Shown in pieces: positions 44,360 through 55,647 of a DNA stretch of 64,000 nt. The translations under genes and the position numbers were made by a program. The notes under the pieces are model-generated. The model was given only the letters and a program-made list of their open reading frames with translations. It did no database searches and was not told the origin of the DNA. The DNA is from Sorex araneus (taxonomy: Eukaryota > Chordata > Mammalia > Eulipotyphla > Soricidae): positions 217,250,000 through 217,313,999 of the forward strand of contig NC_073304.1 in assembly GCF_027595985.1 (NCBI RefSeq), given 5' to 3'. Numbering within the stretch: the first letter of the stretch is position 1; every line of letters begins with the position of its first letter.

Positions 44360-44530
44360 TTTTTTTTAGGGGGCTACACCCTGTTGTGCTCAAGGCTTAT
44401 TCCTGGCTCTGTGCTCAGGCATTACTCCTGGTGGGACTCAGGAGATCATATGGGATGCTAGGGATAGAACCCAGTTTGGCTGCATGTGAGGCAAATTCCT
44501 GACCCACTGTGCTGCTGCTCCAGTCTCCAG
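44360..44530 (-). mobile_element. SINE SOR-A
   Basis: 'ggggctacaccctgttgtgc' to 'gctgctgctccagtctcc'. Confidence 0.8.
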
Positions 44531-44935
44531 GGGCTCGTAATTAAAAACAGGGAACAGTCAACTTAATGATATTCTTAAGTAATTTTACATGAGTAAATAT
44601 ACATAAGAAATACCAATCAGAACCATAGTCTCATCATATTCTTATAATATTAATATTTTCAGAGAGCTGGTCATAATAGATTTACTTTGAGGTTAAAGCA
44701 TCAATTTGTACTGATCATCTTCACTACATTCAAATTTGGTATATGATACATTTGAAATTCAAATGAACTCTAAATCAAGTTAGCTTCTGACACCCATTTG
44801 TAAAACTGTTCACACTTAAAGTAGCATATAATCAACTATTAATGAGTACTAGCAAGTGATTTCTGACCTACAGAGATCAAGGCTGATGATGGCAAAATGA
44901 TCAGCTATTAAATACTATAAAAATTAGGTACTTCC

Positions 44936-45112
44936 AGGGGCTGAAGAGGTTGTCCTACAGTGGGAAGGGTGCTTGCCTTGCACAAAGTCTATCCGGGTTC
45001 AATCTCTGGCATCCCATATGGTCCCCCAAATACCACCAGGGGTAGTTCCTGAGTACAGAACCAGGAGTAACCCCTGAATACCACTGGGTGTGGCCCCCAA
45101 AACAACAACAAC
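44936..45112 (+). mobile_element. SINE SOR-A with TSD
   Basis: 'tacttccagg' immediately before and 'ttacttccagg' after; A-box region has 'gttgtcctacag'. Confidence 0.85.
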
Positions 45113-45624
45113 ATTTTTAATTACTTCCAGGTTTCAGACTAGCACTATTGTACATTAATTCCAATGTACATCCTACCAATTAAAAAAATGTTCATAGGTT
45201 GGTTAGCATGATATATTTTTCATATCCACAAAGTCTGTATGGTTGCAATTCCAGGAAATATTCTGACAAGCTAATGGTATCTCACATAAATATCACTTCA
45301 CAAGTTAATTTGTAGTACTGTGAGAGCTCTAACTGAATTGTATTACTTTCAACTTAAAGAATCAAGTGTTTGTAGTGAGGAATAGTTTACTGTAGAAATT
45401 AAAAGCTTCAATAAACTTAAGAATGCAGCAAAACATTTAAATAAATCTGAATTTAGAAGGTACGATATAATTTTGCCCAATGTCAGACCAATATCAAACT
45501 AGAAAAAGATGGCACCATTAATCTTGGTAGATTCAGCTAATATCACAAACTCTTCTACCTAACCTTTAATTGCACCTCTGTCAAATTAGTCAGCAATTAA
45601 CTAGTTAATTTAGGAATTAACTAG

Positions 45625-45735
45625 TTCAATGCCTGACATCCCATATGATCCTCCAAGCACCACCAGAAGTAATTCCTGAGCTGTGTTTGGTTTGGGGGCC
45701 ACACCCAGTGGTGCTCAAGGGTTACTCCTGTTAAT
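45625..45735. mobile_element. Two SINE body fragments, opposite orientation
   Basis: 45625-45683 is a plus body piece ('gacatcccatatgatcctcc'); 45684-45735 is a minus tail-side piece ('gggggccacacccagtggtg'). Confidence 0.55.
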
Positions 45736-45796
45736 AGTTTCAATATGACTGTCCCTCTTTTTTTTTAACCATTAAAAATGGAACAAATAAACAAAA

Positions 45797-45890
45797 GGCT
45801 GGCAATGTAGCTCAGCAATAGGGCACTTGCTCTACATGTATGAATCTCAGGATTCAATCTCCAGCACCAAAAAAATAAATAAATAAAACT
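45797..45890 (+). mobile_element. Short tRNA-like SINE (D) with (AAAT)n tail
   Basis: 'aggctggcaatgtagctcag', 'gattcaatctccagcacc', then AAAT repeats; no body. Confidence 0.65.
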
Positions 45891-45892
45891 TT

Positions 45893-46067
45893 TTTGGGGG
45901 GGGCCTTTCTGGGTCACACCTGGCAATGCACAGGGGTTACTTCTGGTTCATGCACTCAGGAATTACTCCTGGCGGTGCTCGGGGGACCACTTGGGAAACT
46001 GGGAATCGTATCCGGATCAGCTGCATTCAAGGTAAATGCCCTACATGCTGTGCTATGGCTCCAGCCC
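45893..46067 (-). mobile_element. SINE SOR-A
   Basis: 'ctgggtcacacctggcaatg', 'ttcatgcactcagg' variant, to 'ctatggctccagcccc'. 'aataaaac(t/a)ttt' flanks it. Confidence 0.88.
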
Positions 46068-46107
46068 CAATAAAACATTTTAAAATCACCAGATACAGAA
46101 ACAGTTG

Positions 46108-46280
46108 GAGTGAAGCGATAGCACAGCGGGTAGGGCATTTGCCTTGCACGCGGTCGACCCGGGTTCGATTCCTCCGTCCCTCTCAGAGAGTCTGGCAAGA
46201 GAGCAAGAGTATCCTGCCTGCAGGACAGAGCCTGGCAAACTACTCGTGGTGTATTCTATATGCCAAAAACAGTAACAAGT
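46108..46280 (+). mobile_element. SINE SOR-B, 3' truncated
   Basis: Intact tRNA head ('ccgggttcgattcctccgtc'). The body stops at 'atatgccaaaaacagtaaca' and lacks the usual 3' third and tail. Confidence 0.88.
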
Positions 46281-46420
46281 AGGGTATACTTCTTTTTGAC
46301 TCTAGTCACATTTTTCTAAATATAACTTTTTACTTCAAAATCTCCAAGTAAATAATATTTAGATAATCAAGAATTAACTACGAAAATTAAAGTTTTGAAT
46401 TTCATCAGCACTGCTGTAAC

Positions 46421-47095
46421 TATCACTATCACTATCATCCCATTGATCATCGATTTGCTCGAGCAGGCCCAGTAACATCTCCATTCGTCCTAGTCCTGAG
46501 ATTTTATAGCAGCCTCTCTTTACTCATCCTTCCCAACGGTACTGCATTAGAGCCTCTTTCAGGGTCAGGAGAATGAGACCCATCATTGTTACTATATTTG
46601 GCATATGAAGATGCCATGGGGAGCTTGCCAGGCTCTCCCGTGTGGGCAGGAAGCTCTCAGTAGCTTGCCAGGTTCTCCAAGAGGGAGAACTAGGCTATAA
46701 GATGTGGCGCAGCCGCAAAGTGTCTGGGCACTTCCGGGAGCTTGGTTTATAGTCTCTGAATGTTGGCCGCTGATGGGATTACACCGCACCAGAGTCAGTT
46801 TGTGGGTGTGACTGCCTAGCTACTGGAAAATGGGGGAATCTGGGCGGAAGAGGCCCAGTCCCGATCTGAGCAGGCTTGGAGATCTCAGCCCCAGGTCCCG
46901 CACACCTGGGTTCCTCTGCTGGTTCCTTCATGCGTGAGGCTCATCCAAGCGTGTGGAGAGTGGCCCTGAGCATGGCTGTGGCTGGGTTCCGGAGGTCTTC
47001 GGCTGCTGAGGCTCTGCTCGGGGCAGGGAGGAAGACTCAACCCAGCCCCTCCGAGGGGGCCTGGTGATGACAGCCAGGCACAGGGGCAAGAGACT
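46421..47095 (-). mobile_element. Composite retroposon: unidentified GC-rich head fused to SOR-B' body
   Basis: Read on the minus strand, a roughly 400-bp GC-rich head (47095 down to about 46692) leads into a SOR-B' body. The junction is 'ctccctcttggagaacctgg', the same body start that follows the tRNA B-box in SOR-B and the VAV3-bearing head at 37.5 kb. The body contains the reverse of 'tgggtctcattctcctgacc' and of 'ggacgaatggagatgttact'; its tail is (GTGATA)n. The head has no clear reading frame and I do not recognise it. No convincing TSD was found and the outer head end is uncertain. Confidence 0.6.
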
Positions 47096-47401
47096 CTGAT
47101 ATATTGCTATAGAAATATAGAAATATTTCCTTTTTCTCTTACCTCAAAGAAAATTATTTTAAACCCATAAATAACCTGATGTGTCAAAAACTTCAATTCT
47201 AAGAATACTCACTCATTAAGAACAATTTGTGATATACTGCCAAGTTGATTGATATTTTTTAAGAGTCAGGAGATAAACTAATTTTGGATTACTGACAATG
47301 AGCATTTTTCCAAAACCATTTTGTTCTGTTTCATATCCATTATTAAACACCTAGTTTATCTTATCTACTTAGAATGGAATATATAATATCTCCTTAATTT
47401 T

Positions 47402-47560
47402 GGGAGCCAGAGAGATAGTACAGGGGTTAGGTGTGAGCTTTGAAATGGCCTAACCCAGCTCAAGTCCTGGCACCACATATGGTAAGGTCCACCTGTAAGA
47501 TCCACCAGTGCACAAAGCTAGGAGTAAGCCCTAAGCAACACTGAGTGTGATCCAAAAAAA
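47402..47560 (+). mobile_element. SINE SOR-A
   Basis: 'gggagccagagagatagtac' to 'gagtgtgatcc', poly-A. Confidence 0.75.
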
Positions 47561-47824
47561 AAAAACAAATGAACAAAAGAAGTTTAATTTTGGATGCAAA
47601 AAGAATATTTCAATTTACACTGAAAAGATGATTTTAGAATTCCTGGGATAAAGTTCATATGGTAATAATAATAATTGTATACAAATAACTTTATACAACC
47701 TATGTCAATAAAATATATTGCAATTATTATTTTATTATTTATATTTTAAGTGATTCAAAAAGCCTTTGGGTTACCCTTATGGTTGCTGATTATAATAATA
47801 TACCAGTCAGTGGAAAATTTTCCC

Positions 47825-47955
47825 TGGTTTGTAGGCTCAGGGATCACTCCTGGTGGTGCTCAGCTCAGAGGACCCATATGAAGAACTGAAAATCTAATCT
47901 GGGTCAGCTACTTGCAAAACAAGTGCCTTACCCACTGCAGAACTCTCTGGGTCCT
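47825..47955 (-). mobile_element. SINE SOR-A, tail side missing
   Basis: 'ctcagggatcactcctggtg' to 'aactctctgggtcc', with a small 'gctcagctcag' duplication. Confidence 0.7.
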
Positions 47956-47986
47956 GGAGAATTGTATTTTTAAGACTAGAGAGTAG

Positions 47987-48155
47987 GGACTAGAGCGATA
48001 GCACAGAGTAGGGTGTTTGTCTTGCATGCAGCCAACCCAGGTTCGACCCCCAGCATCCCACATGGTCCCCCAGCACCGCCAGGAGTAATTCCTGAGTGCA
48101 GAGCCAGGAGTAACCCCTGTGCATCGCTGGATTAAAAAAAAAAAAAGTTTAAAAA
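47987..48155 (+). mobile_element. SINE SOR-A, young with TSD
   Basis: 15-bp TSD AAGACTAGAGAGTAG at 47972-47986 and 48156-48170; last ten body bases replaced by 'ggattaaaa'. Confidence 0.93.
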
Positions 48156-48264
48156 AAGACTAGAGAGTAGTATTCACTATATGTTCCCTATGTTCCTGCG
48201 GTACTTAGGGTTTCGTTACAATAATTAATGGCTTCTTAGCCCAAAAATTAAACCCACATTTATT

Positions 48265-48490
48265 AAGCACATAACACAGCGGGTAGGGCATTTGCCTTGC
48301 ACACGACCAATCTGGGTTCGATTCCTCCGTCCCTCTCAGAGAGCCAGGCAAGCTACCGAGAGTATCTTGCCCACACAGCAGAGCCTGGCAAGCTACCAAT
48401 ATGCCAAAAACAGTAACAACAAGTCTCACAATGGAGACGTTACTGGTGCCCCCTCCAGCAAATTGAGCAACAGGATGACAGTGACAGTGA
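48265..48490 (+). mobile_element. SINE SOR-B, start truncated
   Basis: Begins at 'cataacacagcgggtagggc'; body has a gap before 'caatatgccaaaaacagtaa'; tail 'gatgacagtgacagtgat'. Confidence 0.9.
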
Positions 48491-48849
48491 TATTACTACA
48501 GACAGGTTTCTTTATCAATCACTGCTCGGAGCTAATTAATATTAGATTTCTGATAAAAGAACTCTCAATAATCTTTTAGTCCAAAATAAGTATCATTATA
48601 TGCATATATATGAATAGCAAGCTAATAATAATATATCTTTGAAGTATACTGGAAAAGCCGATGCTAATTCACTAATTTGTTCTTACAGTGCTAGGATCAA
48701 ACCTCAGGGCTCACACATTTGAGGCACTAATTCTATGACTGCGCTACAAACCCAACTTAGATTTATATTAATTTATGGCAGCACCTATATTTTACTAATA
48801 AAGAAGATAAATTTCTGCTCATGTTTGATGCCTATATTTTGTTTCGTTT

Positions 48850-49030
48850 TGTTTTAGGGCTACACCCAATTGTGCTCAGGGGCTATTCCTGTCCTTGCTG
48901 TTGTTGGATCCCCACAATTGTGTGATGTCAAACCTAACAATTCTCGGTGGAGGGTTCAGCACCAGGAATGACATTGGGGTTCCCTCTTGTAAAGCAAGCA
49001 CTCAGTCTATTGAGCCATTGCTCGAGTCCT
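48850..49030 (-). mobile_element. SINE SOR-A, diverged with internal insert
   Basis: 'gggctacacccaattgtgct' at the tail side, 'gagccattgctcgagtcc' at the head side. About 40 bp of foreign-looking sequence lies between them. Confidence 0.6.
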
Positions 49031-49107
49031 TGATTCACAGATTAATGGGCTAATTGTGATCCTAAATCTACTGGCATAAAGCTAATAGGTAAGATTTTTT
49101 TCTTTTT

Positions 49108-49283
49108 TTCTTTTTTTTTTGGGGGGAGGTCACACCTGGCAATGCACAGGGGCCACTCCTGGCTCTGCACTCAGGAATTACCCCTGGCGGTGCTCAGGGG
49201 ACCATATGGGATGCTGGGAATTGAACCCGGGTCGGCCGCGTGCAAGGCAAACGCCCTACCCGCTGTGCTATCTCTCCAGCCCC
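49108..49283 (-). mobile_element. SINE SOR-A, young
   Basis: 'aggtcacacctggcaatgca' to 'ctatctctccagcccc', close to consensus with an intact reverse B-box. Confidence 0.93.
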
Positions 49284-49397
49284 AAAATTTGGTTTTATGA
49301 AGGGCTGGGTGTCAGAATGTTATGACTGAAATCCAATCAAGAACAACTCTGTACCAGTGTATTCAACAAAAAGGGAGGGGGACAGATTTCTTTTAAG

Positions 49398-49560
49398 GGG
49401 CCATTGCAGTAGTACAGCAGGTAAGGTGCTTGCTTAGCATGCAGCCAATGCAGGTTCAATCCCTGGCAGTTCTTATGGTACTCTGAACTTCACCAGATAC
49501 AATCATTGCAGAGCCAGGATTAAGCCTTGAGTAGCACTGGATTTGGCCCCAAAACAACAC
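49398..49560 (+). mobile_element. SINE SOR-A
   Basis: 'ggggccattgcagtagtaca' to 'ctggatttggcccc'. Confidence 0.75.
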
Positions 49561-49694
49561 ACACACAAAAAAAGATTTAAGTGATATGTCTAGCTTTAAA
49601 ACAAAAAACAACAAAAAGACCTCAAAATGTAACATTTTTATTTCCTAAGCTTTGTTTTTGTTTTACCATTTAAGTATTTTTTTTAACATTTTTA

Positions 49695-49840
49695 GGATCA
49701 GAGGGATACAATGAGTAGGAAACTTTCCTTGTATGCAGTAGATCTGGGTTCAATCTCTGGCACCAACCCAAATGGTCCCCTGAACCCACCAGAATTAATC
49801 TCTGAGCACAGAATCAGGTGTGGCCCCCCAAAAAAAACCC
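49695..49840 (+). mobile_element. SINE SOR-A
   Basis: 'ggatcagagggatacaatga' to 'caggtgtggccccc'; one body third missing. Confidence 0.7.
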
Positions 49841-49933
49841 CAAAAAAGACACTTAAAATATTCTATCAAAGAATAGCTAGCATGAATCTTTCACTCACAA
49901 ATTCGTATTAATGAGATAAAAAGGTATCAGAAA

Positions 49934-50012
49934 GGGCCAGGAAGATAGCTCAAGGGGCTGGATCCCCAATACTACATGGATCCCTGAGGACTGTGAGATG
50001 TGGCCCAAATTT
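49934..50012 (+). mobile_element. SINE SOR-A, internally deleted
   Basis: 'agggccaggaagatagctca' jumps to 'ggatccccaatactacatgg'; ends 'gagatgtggccc'. Confidence 0.6.
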
Positions 50013-50799
50013 TCTAAACTGAGTATCATAACAAACATGATAAAAATTACTTGTCGTCGCTGTTTTCTGAATTGAATGCAACAAACTCCGTGGAAATTCT
50101 ATGAACCAGGAACTGTTCTTGCACTGAACATACAAAAATAAAACACTCTGCTCTTCAGAAGCATAATGACCAGTGGGAGAATAAGTGCCTAAATCCATCA
50201 ATAATTTCAATAAAACTGGAATAAGTTTGCAGATGAAGCAAAGGTCCTTAGCTTAGGGAAGGAGGTGAGGGAGTGGGCAGTCAGGGTAATCACCCAAAAC
50301 AGTGGGAAAAGATCCTCTAAAGTCATCAGCCTTTATGGTGGTGATGCCTGAGCATCTCTAAAAGAAGAGAAAGTGGAACCAGGTATAGAACAGGAAAAAC
50401 TCTGAGCTAAGGCATGGAAGCTAACATATTCAACCATAGCTGGATGAAAGGATATATGAACTGAGGCTTTTGCAAACTGAACTAGGTTCCATCAAGACTC
50501 CTAAGATTCCAGTGGCTTTTGGTCCTTTAAGTTTTTCTCATTTTATCCTTCCTACTCCTAACAAAGGGCCAGTAAATTCCACGACCTGGAACTCTGTGAG
50601 TCTCAAATATGCAATGCACAGGAGACCAAGAAATGAACAATAGCTACAAAAAAAAAAAATGAGGTGAGAAGCAGAGGCTGACATCAAGGATGCACAGGAA
50701 TGTTTCATCTAAGGGGTTTACATTCTGCATCCCAATGAGAATATGCCAACTATTAGCATGTGGTCAGAACAGGGGTCCAAGGTTCAGCAAGAGAGTTGT

Positions 50800-50968
50800 T
50801 TCAGGCGGGAGAGATAGTACATCGGGTAAGGAGCTTGCCTTGCACACCATCAAGCCAGGTTCAATCCTTGGCATCCAATATGGTCCCCTGAACACTGCAA
50901 GGAGTGATTCCTGAGTGCAGAGCCAGGAGTAACTCCTGAGCACGACCAGAAGTAGCCTCCCCTCAAAA
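50800..50968 (+). mobile_element. SINE SOR-A
   Basis: 'gcgggagagatagtacatcg' to 'agaagtagcctcccctc'. Confidence 0.8.
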
Positions 50969-51189
50969 AATTGTCTATTGGTGAATGAAAAGATGAATGG
51001 ATAAAAAAATGTTTACAAGCTAAAGGGAAGACCAATGATACTGCCTCTCATTTCACATTAAGCTGTAAAAACACTACTTTGAAAGGATTTTTGCAGCCCA
51101 AGTTCATAATAGTATTATTCTAAAACATATAATAGTCTTCACTAATTAAAAATAAATAAAATATTTAAAAAATAAAATAAAACATAGAA

Positions 51190-51765
51190 TAGTCAGATGC
51201 TCATTGAGAGATGTCTGGATAAAGATGCTTGGTGCATACACTCAACAGAATACTACTCGGCCAGTCAAAAGAGGAAAGCATGCCTTTGGAAACAAAATGG
51301 ATGGAACTTGAAGACAGTTCCTGCTGGAGTAAAATATCCAGTTCATTATGCTAAGATTATGCTAAGCAAGGAAGTAAAAGACAATTACTACATGGTTTCA
51401 CTCATGTGTAAAATGTGAACAATTAAAACAAATAAACTGGCAAAAAAAACCAGCAAAAATAATTCCCAGACTTGGTAAAAACCATGGTAGTTACCAGAAG
51501 TTAAGATGAGGGTGGGTGTCAACACCCAAAAGGAGAGAAAGAGAGCAAAAGGGAATGCCCTGCCAAAGAGGCGGGGTGGGGTTGAGGGGAAAGGTGGGGG
51601 TGATGGGAGGGATACTGGGATCATTGGTGGTAGAGAATGGGCACTGGTGGAGGGATGGGTAGTAGATCATTGTATGACTGAAACATAAGCATGAAAGTTT
51701 GTAAGTCTGTAACTATACCTCACGATGATTCATGTAAAAATAAAATTAATTAATTAGTTTTTTAA
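51190..51765 (+). mobile_element. LINE-1 ORF2 end and 3' UTR
   Basis: 'caacagaatactactcggcc', 'acaaaatggatggaacttga' and 'catggtttcactcatgtgta' follow the end of L1 ORF2. Then come 'agaatgggcactggtggagg' and the shared terminus with an A-rich tail. Frame is broken. Confidence 0.8.
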
Positions 51766-52999
51766 AAGATGAGGGTGGGTGGGAGAAAAGAGGAGAAGGG
51801 TCTTCTGGTGGTAGGCTAGCACTGGAATTTTGCTAGTGAGAATGGCAGGTATTACACACATTTGGAGACGTGAAGCTAATCCACAAGAGTTCACAATATT
51901 CTAAGCCATTGATAGGTCAATAAAACAGTAAAAATAAACTAGCATTTGAATGTGATCCACAAATCAGGAGAAAATAAAAGTTTTCCATGAAGTATCCTAT
52001 TTTCTTACACTGCCAAGAAAGGAAAGATTTTACACTCTAGATCAAATCTCTATTCTAACTTGACACCAAAATATTAAAATAATATTAAAATACTTCTAAA
52101 TATCTAGTATATAGAACAGATCACTCTTAGGTAGCTCTAATGAACTGAATATTTTACTCCAGCAAGTACTGTCTTCAAAAACATGATGTTTAATATAGTT
52201 TACGTCACATCATTTTTTTTTTTAAAGAACTTAAGTGAAGTTTTCTCAAAAATACACTATTTTCTCATTTCCCTATACACCATTTAATTCTATGGACCTA
52301 TAAGTTTAATTTAGTCATCTAGTCATCTAAACTCGCAACTCATCACTAGTCTGTTATATCTCTTTCCACTTACCGTCAGAACATTATGAACTAAATTCTA
52401 CATGTTTTTATTCCTTATTCAAAGTCTTCATCAAGGCATTAATCTCCTAAATTATGCATTTCAGTTAATAATATCTTTGTTTCATGTTAAAACAAAGAAT
52501 TACACTAATTCTAACATTTTCAGAAAAATATTACTGTTTCCATAGATTTATAAAATTCTGTGCATTATTCTTGAGACGTGATACAGACAAGGTCAGGAAA
52601 AGATAACTGAAGTATTGATTTAATTCACAAATTCAGAAATTAATTTAAAATTTAAAGTCTGAGAAATTTAAATCATTTAAAAATTAAAGCATTAGAACGT
52701 ATTAAAATTTATTTGTTCAGCATGTACAGCAACTTAATTTTTTCCCATTCCCGTGTTAAATAACACTTCAAAAATAATTTTAAAGTCAAAGTTTTTAACT
52801 ACTTTTTAAACCCTAGTGATTTAAGAAAGTAAAAGCATAATTTTTCATAAGAGAAAATGTTTGCAGCATTATTCAGTACTATCCTTTAAAAAACTCCCAT
52901 ATATACACTAAGTGCATACTTTCAAGACTTTTCGTTAGGTATTGTACTCTAAGGGAGAAAATTTCTGATTGGGGTCAGGAAAATAAGAAATAAAAAACA

Positions 53000-53140
53000 G
53001 AGGCCCGAGAGATAGTGCAAAGATTAAGGAGCTTGCTTTTGCACATGGCTGATCCCAGTTTGATCCCCCATACCGCATATGGTCCCAAGAACAGTCAGAA
53101 TCCCTGAGCACCACCAGGTGTGGTACCTCCACCAAAAAAA
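53000..53140 (+). mobile_element. SINE SOR-A
   Basis: 'gaggcccgagagatagtgca' to 'caggtgtggtacc'. Confidence 0.75.
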
Positions 53141-53841
53141 TATAAATTAAAAGCACACCTATATACAAAATGAGAGTTTGCATCACAACTCTGCCCTCAA
53201 ATTATACCACGGAACAAAACTTTACCATCTATATTTATATCCTGAATCCCAAAGTATTTCATCGACTTTAATAACTGCGTATAGTCCAGACCCAAAGCCG
53301 CCAAAGATAAGAGCTCATTGGCAATACGAGATCCTTCCATTAGTTATGAAGAAAAGGTGCTTGGTATATCAAAATAATGCTTGAGTTAGGTGTCAGTGTT
53401 GCAGATCAATGGAAAGATTCCGTTTCTCACGAACTGTTACCACCTCTCCCGACTTGACAGGCATCTGCCATTTTCAACGTTTTAGACACACTTGTTGAAA
53501 ACAACAACAGTTGTGAGCAATTCTTGTTCTGGTCAGGAAGTACATACTGAAAACAGTTTTGAGAGGGATAGTTTCATGAGCCTCAAAATTAATTCAAATG
53601 AAACTCTCCAAGTGGGCCTGCTCTTTTGCTTTGGCGAAAGAACCATCACTGGAAGATGGAGTTCCAAGGGGCCACGCAAGCAAGCGCCAACCTTCCCGAA
53701 GTACCTTTCCCAGGTGACAGCATTAACCCTCGGAAGAAAAAAGGAGCCAAAGAAAATCCAAAAGAATTAGTTATTCCAGCCTAGGTTCAGCCGGTTCGGA
53801 TCGCCCAGTAACTCCTTTTCCTCTGCAGACTTAAAAGTATA

Positions 53842-53879
53842 CCCCCCCTCGCGTCTGAAACCCCCCCACCCCCCACCCC
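53842..53879 (-). other. G-quadruplex-prone tract
   Basis: On the minus strand (the IKZF3 coding strand) runs of 4, 6 and 7 G are separated by single T, with another 7-G run 12 bases further on. It lies in intron 1 about 240-280 bp past the exon 1 donor. Confidence 0.7.
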
Positions 53880-53899
53880 GAAATAAAGCTGCAGAGAAG

Positions 53900-54400
53900 G
53901 TAGCACTTTCCAAAGTTGGCCGCGGACGCGGGGCTGCAAACGAGAGCTGAAACCCGACGCGCTCTCTCGTGCCTCCTGTTTACTTATGAGAAAAGAAAGA
54001 GACGCAAAACCGAGATTCCGAAGGCACCTTGGTGCCGCGCGCGAGCCAACTGAGCTTTTCAAAGACCCCCCCGGGAGGAAAAAAGCAAAAAGAAAACGAC
54101 GCGGGCCCGAGGCTCACCCACCTTCCATGTCTCCGCCGGCTGCGCTGGAGCCGCCTCTCTGCTGCCCCGACGCTCCACGTGCTCCAGCCGTGGGCCCGCG
54201 CGGCGCGCAGCAGGCGGGAGATTCCCGGCGCGGGGACTCCCCGGGATCTGGCCGCGCGTCGGCGCAGAGCGAACGGCGGCAGGAGCCGGAGACCCGCCGC
54301 TGCGCGGGCTTACAGCGGCACTGGCTGGCGGCCGCTTTGAAGCACGCCCGGGGTTCCGCGCCTCCAGCCCCCCTTCTGAATGTCAAACCCGAAAACCCGA
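53900..54400 (-). promoter_or_regulatory. IKZF3: IKZF3 CpG-rich first-exon region
   Basis: CpG dinucleotides and GC content rise sharply between about 53.9 and 54.4 kb, centred on the first coding exon. No TATA box stands out upstream (towards higher positions). The 5' UTR must lie above 54128, but its start cannot be set from sequence alone. No SINE occurs within it. Confidence 0.75.
54122..54128 (-). CDS. IKZF3: IKZF3 exon 1, coding part (start codon)
   Basis: On the minus strand the exon ends ATGGAAG then GTGGGTGAG. The start codon has a purine at -3 and G at +4. Splicing after ATGGAAG joins to exon 2 as M-E-D-I-K, the known Aiolos N-terminus, so this donor is chosen. A second donor, GTGAGC, lies 4 bases downstream and looks closer to consensus, but using it would shift the frame. 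The exon is short because almost all of exon 1 is 5' UTR. Confidence 0.9.
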
Positions 54401-55416
54401 TAGGATGGAAATGGCGCATCAGTCGATTGTTTCCCAGGGTCTATTTTTGAGAGGATAGTGAGCCAGAGTAGTACCGCGCGGAAGGAGGGGGTGGGAAGGG
54501 GGATCGGAATTGCTTTCTTGCAAACTCAAGTTCAAAGAAGCCTGATCTTAAACTGAGCCAGATCTGGAACATTTCGTCTAGACTGGAGGATGATAGCCAA
54601 GAATACCGTCGATGGGAACTCATTTAATTTCGAAGTGTTACGTCTGCTGGCTCTCCCCCGCGCCCCCATTCCCCCCAAAGAAAGTTCTTGGTCTGAGTTT
54701 TTAGGAAGTTCTCCCACCGTTTAAAAGGGATTTGGACATTTTATTTTTCAGCTCAACTTTTGCAATTTTTGGAAGCTCTTTTCTCGCTTTTGTATTTCCT
54801 TCTGGGAACTGTGTGGTTTATTTGCCATCGTCCACCACACCACTCTGTTTATGCGTGTTTATTTTCTACTAGCCTGCCTTCTTCCAAATAGGTGCTGGGA
54901 CGTCTGGAGAAACTGCATATATAATATAAACAAAGTAAATGAAGAAAAAAAAGAGTTCAGTAGAACATAGTAAATATAGCAAAGTTAATTCAAAGATGCT
55001 ACATACAGAGATACAACCGTCAGAACCTTTTCATCATCTTTCCTGCTTTTGGACGTGAAATACACATTTGCCTGTAGGGAGAGGAAAAGGGAATTGACCA
55101 CACAATCAATTTTCAAAAGCATCAAGGTGGGGGGAAAGTGATAGGGAGCAGATATCAGGGGACTTTGTTCAAGTGAGTGTCTTGAACATGACCCAATGTG
55201 GTCCCAACACACACACATACACACAGAGACTCAAAAGAAAAAGCATAGTGTGTACAAGTTCACTTGTGACTTAAAGGTTGGGAGGTACATCAGCAAAACA
55301 TAGACAAAGAAAGCATGTAAGCTGCAATTTTGTGAGTTTTAGTTAATTTTAAACAGTGACTTGGTATGGGAAGTCAACTACATATATATATATTTTTAAC
55401 CTATTTGTATACTTGG

Positions 55417-55647
55417 GCTGAAGCAATAGCACAGCCAGTAGGGCATATGCGGCTCACCTGGGTTTGATTCCTTCGTCCTTCTCAGAGAGCCCGGCAAGCT
55501 ATCGAGAGTATCCCACCCGTACGGCAAAGCCTGGCAAGCTACCCGGGGAGTATACAATATGCCAAAAACAGTAACAAGTCTCACAATGGAGACGTTACTG
55601 GTGCCTACTCAAGCAAATCAATGAACAACTGAACCACAGTGCTACAT
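55417..55647 (+). mobile_element. SINE SOR-B
   Basis: Head shortened ('gggcatatgcggctcacctg'), body intact, tail reduced to 'accacagtgctac'. Confidence 0.9.

Larger units (their letters stand above)
26699..54121 (-). other. IKZF3: IKZF3 intron 1
   Basis: 27.4 kb, the long first intron. Besides listed repeats, I see nothing nameable in 26699-26897, 27346-27719, 28056-28662, 33396-33694, 34681-34984, 35166-35454, 35641-36229, 38751-38989, 40921-41399, 41784-41987, 43771-44002, 44531-44935, 45113-45624, 47096-47401, 47561-47824, 48491-48849, 50013-50799 (an L2-like stretch near 50080-50215), 51766-52999 and 53141-53841. 51766-52999 is the longest SINE-free, AT-rich part. Confidence 0.85.

Noticed and set aside
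53986..54450. 154-residue frame across IKZF3 exon 1 on the plus strand
   Set aside because: Opposite strand to a well-supported exon, CpG-rich, with no domain seen.
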